Below, one piece after another: positions 55,547 to 64,000 of a stretch of 64,000 nucleotides of DNA. Below the pieces are notes generated by a model. It ran no database searches. It saw nothing but the letters and a program-made list of their open reading frames with translations, and had not been told where the DNA came from. How positions within the stretch are numbered: the first letter of the stretch is position 1; each line of letters opens with the position of its first letter. The DNA is from Siphonodentalium dalli (lineage: Eukaryota > Mollusca > Scaphopoda > Gadilida > Siphonodentaliidae). The translations under genes and the position numbers were made by a program. The DNA lies in contig CP136062.1 of the NCBI GenBank assembly GCA_032622095.1, forward strand, positions 144,724,351-144,788,350, written 5' to 3'.

Positions 55547-55611
55547 ATGAGGCGCAGCAGACGGACAATTAATAAGCCGGATCGTTACATTCCAATTTCT
55601 CGACCCATGCA
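55547..55611 (+). CDS. Candidate first exon MRRSRRTINKPDRYIPIS (weak)
   Basis: The ATG at 55547 in context CTAAAATGAGG opens a short basic peptide that reaches a good donor (ATGCAG|GTAAGA) at 55612. A piggyBac-like MITE begins 16 bp after the donor, within the would-be intron. The peptide resembles basic starts of nuclear or retroelement proteins, but no downstream exon was identified. Confidence 0.3.
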
Positions 55612-55627
55612 GGTAAGACTTTATAGG

Positions 55628-56016
55628 TTAACCCTTTACCCAACAGAACGGCCCTGTGCCAATGCATTCTATTATATATGCGAGTCGACCATAGGTCACC
55701 TCGCATATATAAGAGAATGCATTGGCTTAACACATTAAAAATTATAAAATTGTTAAAGAATGTAAGAAAAACGGTAAAGAGTGTTAAAAACAGATTTATT
55801 TTAGGCCAATGCATTCTCTTATATATGCGAGGCGACCTATGGTCGACTCGCATATATAAGAGAAAGCATTGGCACAGGGCATAACTGTAACCATCACAAT
55901 GTGGTCAATGGGCCGGTTCCAATGATATCAATATTTGTATGGTTTTATTGAGACAGACCCAAGATAATTTAGGCTGTTGCAGCTTTATTTGGCCGTTTTG
56001 TTGGGTAAAGGGTTAA
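55628..56016 (+). mobile_element. piggyBac-like MITE, near-complete copy
   Basis: TTAA flanks and CCCTTTACCCAACA ends are intact, and both palindromes and the spacer are present. One GGCCGGTTTT unit is shortened at the right end. It is closest to the copy at 41841-42230. Confidence 0.9.
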
Positions 56017-57180
56017 TACGGACATATACAGCGATGTTGATACTGATCTTAACTTACCTAGTTTCGCTTTAACCCGGCTTATATATACATAATCCGATTC
56101 GATTGTCCCCGTGTGAGCCAGTTACAGCAACAACATGGAATTACACCGAAAGCCATTTTGTTACCGAAATTAGTGTATTACCAATAAATACTCACAACAA
56201 TACCAACCACGATATCATATTTGCCGAACAAGATCTATAATAACGGTTTTTCTTGGCGATGAGCGAGTGTTGTTTACTTCCATATATGGCGATTCCTAGT
56301 TCAAATTGTAATTCCCCAACCAACAAGTTTTGTCACGAATGTAAATCATGATTTGACCAGCGAAGCAGACAGTTAAACTCCAAGACACATGCGATGTTGG
56401 TGTTACTAAGGACGCCGTCACGGTGTTGTTCTAACTCTATATGCCCCATATGTTCTCAAATAAAACTGTTTGTAAATTTGATTCCCCCCTCATTCATCAC
56501 AAAACCATATGGACAATATTGATATTTTAATACATTCAGTGAAAAATGTTGAAATTCAATAAAATAATGATTGGACAATTCAAGATTTTTTATTTTCTCA
56601 CATTGATAAAAAAAATATATACCGTTTGTTTGTTTATTACATTTATTGTTATAAAATATAAATATAAAACCTAATAAATATCATGCTAGGGGGAGGAGGT
56701 TTCACAAATCTGAAAAAAATTACTCCCATCCATACAGATGAACATAATTTCATAAAACAAGAACCACCATAAAATTTAGTAATAATACATTTTTTCCCAA
56801 AGTTCTGTTGGCTGGGATGGCGACGTTCTCTTCCGTCAGTATTAGTAGGGCGGCTCTGTGACACAACACAAAGGTGAATCCTGCATTTTATGGTAAAAGC
56901 AACAAACTTTGTATATATATATATTCTTTATTTCGGACTAATGTGTCCATATATGGATTAGATATAATATCTCAAATTAATATAGAATGTGGTTCCACAG
57001 AGTAAATAGTTCTGAGTTATATTGAATATCTGAATTGCAAATGGCAGAAATCAGATAATTTGAGCTTGTTTGCATTCTCTCACGGAAGCTGTAAGTACTT
57101 TTTCTTCGTAACATCAGCAAGGTTGGCACCCGCCTCGAGACAAACATCTCACTTGCGCTGCATGAACGTTCATATCCCAT
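56017..57180. other. Region without recognised gene
   Basis: A short block near 56090-56215 (CCGATTCGAT-GTCCCC, CTCACAACAATACCAA-ACGATATCAT) resembles parts of 42600-42700 and 16990-17045, so an old dispersed repeat is likely. The rest is AT-rich. Confidence 0.35.
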
Positions 57181-57184
57181 AAAG

Positions 57185-58470
57185 AGTCAGAATGAATGAA
57201 GCTCTCTCGGCAAAAGATTTTCTCCACAAGATAGCAGTCCCACCATACATACGGTCAATCGACTAAAAGTCCACGTTCACAGTTGACCGCAGAAATACCT
57301 TCTGCTTCGAAGTCTTCGTGTATAGATCTCAGAAGTGGAATCTCGTCTCTGAGCAGCCAATGCTCCTGTAACAAAACAATACCCGAACGATCGCAAAGTC
57401 CCCTGATGGCATCGATAGAAGATTTCACAGATTTACAATTATAGGTAGCTGTTTTAGTTGGTCCATGGTAAACATTAGGTGAGTATTGACACACTATATA
57501 TTATTCCAGGGGTTATATAAACCACTCAAGGGCCGTCGTCCTCTATTGTCAACATGTATTCGCACTAATGTATTCTTCGGCCATTTTGCAGCATCCAATA
57601 AAATGTTCATTGTATCTCGATCAATCACCTCAATTTTAAATGACGAATACGAATCAAATCTTATTTGTAGTTTCTTGCATTTCAAGACGGTTGTATTAAA
57701 AGTGTCGTTGACGAAATTAGCTAAGATGCTCTCTGATGTTTCTGGTGCCAGTCTGGAGACAAACATTGACACAGGTGGACTAGTGGAAACTATTTTAAGT
57801 GTGTCATTTGTAGCAGCGCCGATAATAGGCGGTTTACGTCTCCGCTTATTCTGGACGGTTGTGAAACAATCACTGTTGAATGATTCGTTATCAGCATATG
57901 TTTGGAATCTAACTTCTGATCCCAGAGCTTTGGGCGTACGCTGGGCGTTCTTTCATTAAACGATCTGCACTTGCTTCTCGTCTATCAGCTGAGCGGAAGT
58001 CTGTATCCAATGTAGCATCTGTGTTATCGGGTGAAGGATATCTCATTCTTCGTTCAAATCCAGTCGCCTGTGTTTACGGGCGTGGGATAACTATTTTCGG
58101 TAGTGGCGAAGGTGATATTTGTCGCAAAATGTTCGTTTTCGGCTGCTCAATCTCTGATCTTGGTGTCAGAATCGACTTCACTGCTTTGCTTATTTCCCCG
58201 ACAATGTCTTTTTTCAAAGAATTCATGATACTATTTTTGAGATAGTCAACAATCTTTCCATTAAGTGGGTCATTATCTTCATCACTGAAAATCGTTCTCA
58301 GCTCACTTACTTGGGCTTTTACGTGTGATATTTCGTGTGACAATGTTGATATGTCCATGTGGTCGATATCTATGGGCGGTAGTTTACTAAGGTCATATTC
58401 TACGAATATTGGCAATGAATCAAGTTCAGTTTCGTGCAGAAGACAAAAAATGTCTTGCATGTTTTTCTCA
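57185..58470 (-). pseudogene. LINE 5' fragment: ORF1 and endonuclease start (CR1/L2-like)
   Basis: Reading the minus strand from 58460: an ORF1 N-terminal part with helical acidic sequence (ISTLSHEISHVKAQVSELRT), a stop-containing gap, then VSRLAPETSESILANFVNDT and SYSSFKIEVIDRDTMN...AAKWPKNTLVRIH, a typical LINE ORF1 RRM-like region. This is followed in another frame by TYNCKSVKSSIDAIRGLCDR and SGIVLLQEHWLLRD, the start of the apurinic-type endonuclease, then RPYGGTAILWRKSF. The frame changes and the absence of reverse transcriptase show a truncated, dead copy. Its 3' side ends near 57185. Confidence 0.78.
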
Positions 58471-58999
58471 TTCTTGTCATGTCATTTCCGTTTCACCAGT
58501 CTTTCTCCTTAGTGGTCAGATCATATAACAGTTGTTTTGAAAATGGCGGACAAAATGGCCGCCAAAACAAACAAGAGGCCGCCAAGAGATACTTTTTTTG
58601 CGTTTTATTAAACTTTTTCATAGCGGAAATCTTACAAGTTTTTTTTCGCAGACATGTGACAAATCACAGTTCGGATATAAGGGTGGGTACATTTTGTAGC
58701 TTTCCATGCACATTTCAGGACCTATTCTAGCCACTTTATATGATAAGATATTCTTTCATGAGAACTCCAACTGATGTTCGACAATAAAACATTGTCTCAA
58801 TACAATACGATATAGTAGTTATGTAAAATGGACATTCATCATATTAACCCAAAGAGAGTTGTGCCTCCTGAAGCTAACCCAGAGTCTTAGTTGGTTTGGT
58901 CCTTGTCACTATGACGTCGCTGACGTCATGATGTCATCAACTAACTGATGGATTCTTCTCAATAACAAGGTTTCTTATATAATCCATTGTTCTAACGTA

Positions 59000-59658
59000 T
59001 ATCACACTGTCCAATCGGCTCGCGGAATACCAGTGTGAACGTCAGAATACCAGTGCTGTACTTGAGAATATCAGTGTTTTAAAGCGACATTATGGTATCA
59101 TAATTAGAACTGGACGGCTAAATAACGACACAACAGACAATGGAAAGGTATATACGATAAATTTTGCATTTACCCAGTGGAGGGGTCACCTGGTGATATT
59201 CACTTCGACTCTGGTCGATCTGTTTAAAGCAGAAAAATAGGGTGTACAAACTCGAAGGGGAAGGTCAAATTTCGCCCTAATCGGTATTCTACTGCATTTT
59301 GTTTAATCCCTGAGCATAACTTGCTGAATCTTTTATGAAATTCCGACAGCGAAATCTATCGGTAATACGTGCACATCGAAATCACTGGCGTGTATCAGTT
59401 AGAAATACACGAAAATAAATCAAAACGAGGGGTGGTGATCACAGAAAAAGGCATGGCGAACTACCAGTGCATGCCAACGAAGTCTACCAGTGCCAAATGT
59501 TCTTTATATGGTAAGTTATATCGGGTATATGTTGATAAACGCTTCATACAGGGCATCGGCCACATGAAGTTGATCCAGAAGGGTAAATATGTGGATCTAT
59601 TTAGGGAAGTACGAAACTTCAACTATACGTCGATACTCAAATTTCATGATGTCCAGGT
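59000..59658 (+). repeat. Left arm of large inverted repeat
   Basis: It starts ATATCACACTGTCCAATCGG, includes three ATACCAGTG-type motifs (59029-59080), GGTGATATTCACTTCGACTC and AAATCACTGGCGTGTATCAG, and ends in CATGATGTCCAGGT. It is the reverse complement of 60913-61624 with moderate divergence. The 139-codon frame at 59369-59788 has no recognised domain and is interrupted in the other arm. Confidence 0.85.
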
Positions 59659-59732
59659 CAGAATATGGTGTTTTTGTAGAATTGTTCTCAAAACTATTGG
59701 GATACGTCGGTTTAAATGCAATTTTCCGAAAT

Positions 59733-59895
59733 CACTGGCTAGTATCAGTTGGAAATACACGAAAATAAATCGAAACGAGGGGCGGTGATCACAGAAAATG
59801 GCACAGCGAACTACTACCAGTGCATGCCAACGAGGGCTACCAGTGCCAAATTTGCTTTATATGGTAAGTTATATCGGGTTTATGTCGGGGGACGT
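59733..59895 (+). repeat. Partial third copy of the inverted-repeat arm
   Basis: AAATCACTGGCTAGTATCAG through TATGGTAAGTTATATCGGGT repeats about 160 bp of the left arm (from about 59380) in the same orientation. It lies in the spacer, so the element has a complex internal structure. Confidence 0.8.
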
Positions 59896-60912
59896 TTTAG
59901 ATTCGATTTAAGCTACCAGGAATGTCTCATCCCCTCATCAAATTTTGACACAATCGATCTAGAATTGTACATGTGTGGGTCTAATATACGAAAGTTCGAA
60001 ATTTGGTGGAACATAAAGTAACAATTTAGTCGACAAGTCTAGAGTATACATTTCCCTTTATTCGGTATTGGCACTGAGCTAGTTCCATGTCAATTGGATT
60101 CAAACTAATGTTCAACATTTGTAAATACGTCTATCATTAAATAGGGAAGGTTGCGAATAATGTTCTTGTTTCATGGTAGTGTGTACGATTTCTCAAGACC
60201 TTCTAATTCTAATGGAATGATGTTTCTAATTATCCCAGCAAATGTTGCATATATGCGGTGGACTTGTTCCCAAAATTTAGAAAGTAATTGATATTGGGGC
60301 ATGCATATCTTTGCCTATATGTTGAGTTCTTCGTCAATTTTAAGGCGTTACCGTATGTATGCATGCAGGGATCTCCGCGTGTCATTATTTGATGGGTTGG
60401 GTGTCTTATCTAAAGATGAATGAGGTCCATCGATATATATATGGATGGACCTGCGAGTAGACGAATGCGTATTTATATATCGATGGATGGACTGGTGACA
60501 AATAGATTAATTGTTGAATGCATGGATATGATATATTTCTGAGCTGGAGTGATGGGAGTTGGATGGCTGTGCTGATTAATCCGTGAGTGAATGGCGAATC
60601 GATGGTTGGTTGGATTATTTTTGGTGGATCGTTGCGTGGTGATTGGACGTATATGTTGCGGATACGTGTCCAAATAGGAAAAAAATAACATTTAAAAAAC
60701 TCGACAGCGGAAACGGACACGACAGTGAAGATGCGGATCCAGATGTGGCTGGGCCAGTAACACCGGGGCTCAGCAAGCAACTTTCATGTGTGCTCTTTAA
60801 GAGAGCGACCTATAACCTGTAGATGTCGCAACCAATCACCACGGATTAAATTTAAACACAGCGCCGCTCACCATTAGGCCAAACAGACTTTGGCATTTTA
60901 TAATGTAATTAT

Positions 60913-61624
60913 ACCTGGACATCATGAAATTTGTTCTATATTTTACACTAGCTTTGAGTATCGACGTATAAGTTGAAGTTTCGTACTTTCTTAAATAGAT
61001 CCACATATTTACCCTTCTAGATCAACTTTGTCGTTATTTTGGGAAGGGTAATGCATTTCATGTGGCTGATGCCCTGTATACGGAAGCGTTTATCGACATG
61101 ATACCCGATATAACTTACCATATAAAGAAAATTTGGCACTAGTAGCCCTCGTTGGCATGCACTGGTAGTTCGCCGTGCCATTTTCTGTTATCACCGCCCT
61201 CGTTGCGATTTATTTTTCATGTATTTCCAACTGATTCACGCCAGTGATTTCGATGTACACGTATTGTCGATAGATTCCGCTGTCGGAATTTCATAAAAGA
61301 TTCCGCAAGTTATGCTCAGGAATTAAACAAAACGCACTAGAATACCGATTAGGGCAAATTTGACCTCCCCCTACGAGTTTGTACACCCTTTAAACAAAGG
61401 CCAGATCGCACAGAGTCGAACTGAATATCACCAGGTGACCCATCCACTGGGTAAATGCAAAATGTATCGTTTATACATTTCTATTGTCTTTTGTCTTGTT
61501 ATTTAGCCGTCCAGTTCTAATTATGGTACCATCATATCGCTTAAAAACACTGACATTCTCCTGTACAGCACTGGTATTCTGACGTTCTCACTGGTATTCC
61601 GCGAGCCGATTGGACAGTGTGGTA
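60913..61624 (-). repeat. Right arm of large inverted repeat
   Basis: It begins ACCTGGACATCATGAAAT and ends GATTGGACAGTGTGGTATAT. Relative to the left arm it has two insertions (around 60933-60955 and 61030-61080). TATATAATCCAT occurs on the outer side of both arms (58976-58987 and 61623-61634), a possible target-site duplication. Confidence 0.85.
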
Positions 61625-61789
61625 TATAATCCATGTCTCCACACAAAGATCAAATGGTGTTGTTATTGGCATGTCTACACTATTAAGGTAATATATATGG
61701 CATTTTATTGACATTATTATGTTATGCATGGCGTTAGTTGGTGTCTTCTCGGTAAGTGCTTATAAGAAAGAACATTATGCTGCCCAAAG

Positions 61790-62030
61790 TTGTATTGTTA
61801 TGGGTGGAGCAAGATTTCCTGGCAAGCGCATAGGAAAGAGAACGTTGCCAAATTTTATTTGACAAATGGTGTTATGGGTGGTGAAATTATTCCTGGCAAG
61901 CGCCTAGGCAAGAGACCGCTGCCCAAATTTTATTTGACGTGTGGTGTTATGTCTGGCGAAATTATTCCTGGCAAGCGCCTAGGAAAGAAAACGCTACCCA
62001 AATGTTATTCGACGTTATACCACAACGATT
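61790..62030 (+). repeat. Tandem repeat of about 80 bp, three units
   Basis: The motif CCTGGCAAGCGCCTAGGAAA followed by GAGA-CGCTGCCCAAATTTTA, TTTGAC and GGTGTTATG-TGG-GAAATTATT recurs three times. The 80-codon frame across it merely reflects the repeat. Confidence 0.8.
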
Positions 62031-64000
62031 AGCAGCTTGTCAAATTGTGACTAAAAGTGTTATTATAGCTGCACACACGTAATCGGGTAGCTCCATAGAA
62101 ACGGTTGCCAAGCAGTTTTGTACCAGACAAATGGTCAATATTGTCCACACAAAAAGTTGAGGCGGAAGATTGTCAACTTTCAGACAGTTTTATATCACAG
62201 AAATGCTTCTCGTTTCATTATAACCATCAATTATAGTATCAATTATAGTAATAAAAACAAACAACCCATATGTACATATTATTGTTTTTTTCTTGCATTA
62301 TATTTACGGCGCTATTCCATCATCTTCTAGCCTATAATTGTTTTTGCAATCTTTTAAAATTGTTATATATATACAGAGTGATTTTTCAATGGTTATATTT
62401 TCTTGTTAAATTACATTTTTATAATAAAAAAATGTGCACACATCTCAATAAAATTTATACATACAGCCAATAATAGGGACTTTCAAACAAATGGCGGCCA
62501 TTTTGAATCTACGCAACTATAACAGGCATATGGGTCAAAGGATAGACAGCCAGGCCCCTTTTCAACACAAATAGGTCCATAAAACTTTGTTTTTCGATAA
62601 GAAACTGAGTCATAACGATGCATACTTGTTGGAATTGAGAGAATTTTGTTAAAATGGTTGCCATCGTAACCATGGACATTTTCCAGCTTGGCATGATATC
62701 CAAAATGCCTTATTTTAAATTTTATATGTAGTACATGCGTGTCAAATTTGGTGTTTTTACCATAAAAAGCACAATTTTGTCATCTATCCGCCCACTATTT
62801 TGGCTGGAGGTAATGACGTTAGTCATATTACTGTTGGGTAATCTCAGTTAAATAGCTTTGGATTGTTTCTTTATTAATTTCAGTTAGTCACTTAAACTGT
62901 AATTAATATTTTACTGTTACAGTGTGGAACATTTGGTCATTATTCTATTATCAGTAAATTAATGCAGTTGTTATATCTACAATAAAACAATTTGTTTCAA
63001 CAACCAAAATCATGTGCTACATCCTGTCATCACATTAATAAGTAACAGTATAAGTATTCTATTAATTTGTCTAACTTAGGGAAACTTCGGCATCTGTCTA
63101 TGTAACGAAATTTGTTAATCCGTATGGTGTAATTTTAAAACTGTTCTTTATTTATTTCACTTACTTTTTGGTCTTTCTGGTGTTTTTTCGTAAACAAACT
63201 GTGTTATTTATTTAAATGTTCCATCTCAATAGTCATTATAATTATCATCTTGAAATAATCAAAATACAATTTATCTCTATTTAATTAAACTGTCTACACA
63301 TTATTGATATAAGTCAAATTGTCAATTTTCAAGTTAAAATTGCTGCGAGTTGACTCAGTTTAGTAAAAGTCTGTTTCCGTCAGATCCTGTATTACTGCGT
63401 TGGTTATTTGTTTTATTTCACTCAGCCACTCGAAATGCCTGTCATCTACATGTAGCTCTTCTGTTTTAATCGTTTCTCATCGTGATTCTCTCATATATAG
63501 CTCGCTACATAGACTTATAAATACGAAGGGCTTGAAGGTTACATTGCAGATACATAACTGAGTTGAATAATCCATGTTGTGTGGAAATGGTTAAGAAGAT
63601 CTCATTTTGTCCAGTAATTCCAGCCGTAACACATGGAGTAGGCTTTAGAACTAATGAACAGCCGAAAAGGCACAAAAAATGCGTACTTAAAAAACGGCTA
63701 TCAACTTTATGTTTCAACGCCGACCATGTGCAAATTTTATTCCAAAGTTTCATATGGATAAATAATCACAAACACAGATCACTAAATTAATATTAAGATG
63801 AACTGTATCTGTAAGTTCTAATTTAGTCATATGAGTGGAACTCATACACCATCTAATCACTTCGAAGACAACACAAAACAGATTTCCACAGGACGCAGGA
63901 AGATATCTTGTAATAATGGAATGTGATTCTATGCGTAATCATTGTTTCATAGTCATCGTGTTGATGACTTCGTTTTCGTGCGAAAATTGCAGAATATTTT
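62031..64000. other. AT-rich end of window, no gene recognised
   Basis: No exon, tandem repeat or transposon terminus was recognised. Short frames lack domain signatures. The block GGCGGCCATTTTGAATC near 62493 is a common repeat-type motif. Confidence 0.35.

Noticed and set aside
59369-59788. 139-codon plus frame as a gene
   Set aside because: It lies within the large inverted repeat, is not kept open in the other arm and has no domain.

Overview
This is eukaryotic, AT-rich, repeat-dense nuclear DNA with spliced genes. The intron-exon structure, the DIRS-type and PIF/Harbinger transposons, and a 160-bp tandem repeat of a kind I associate with molluscs suggest an invertebrate, most likely a mollusc or another lophotrochozoan. 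That assignment is an inference. No bacterial features, CRISPR arrays or rRNA were seen.

The only host genes I can identify with confidence are two pyridoxal kinase (PDXK) paralogs arranged tail to tail. The plus-strand copy contributes its four C-terminal exons (6096-14748). The minus-strand copy contributes nine exons (42565 down to 28689). Exon lengths and phases match between them, so this is an inverted duplication. The N-terminal exons of both copies were not found. Both enzymes read GPGD where vertebrate PDXK reads GTGD. Two weak candidate first exons lie at 54871-54960 and 55547-55611.

The rest is mainly mobile DNA. 1-9.1 kb: a perfect-arm hairpin (904-1048) and two foldback elements with likely target-site duplications (2713-3602, 7951-9039). 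12.9-14.5 kb: two MITEs in the last PDXK intron of the plus copy. 17.5-22.9 kb: a complete Ngaro/PAT-like tyrosine-recombinase retrotransposon (Gag with zinc knuckle, RT, RNase H, YR) with identical split direct repeats but several frame changes. 23.9-29.7 kb: tandem arrays, including a minisatellite that switches strand near 26.13 kb, a cluster of TTAGTCA half-sites and the 160-bp array. 31.7-56 kb: piggyBac-like MITEs (TTAA, CCCTTTACCCAACA ends) carrying long palindromes, a decayed jockey-like LINE (about 35.93-37.24 kb), two tRNA-headed SINEs, and hairpin-headed dispersed repeats. 46.84-51.34 kb: a near-complete PIF/Harbinger element with 139-bp inverted repeats, a two-exon transposase, and a MADF/Myb-like partner protein with one stop codon. 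57.2-58.5 kb: a LINE 5' fragment (ORF1 plus endonuclease). 59.0-61.6 kb: a large inverted repeat with arms of about 660-710 bp.

How it fits together: a duplicated vitamin B6 salvage gene is embedded in mobile DNA. Most insertions sit in its introns or between the two copies, and none disrupts an exon that I could recognise.
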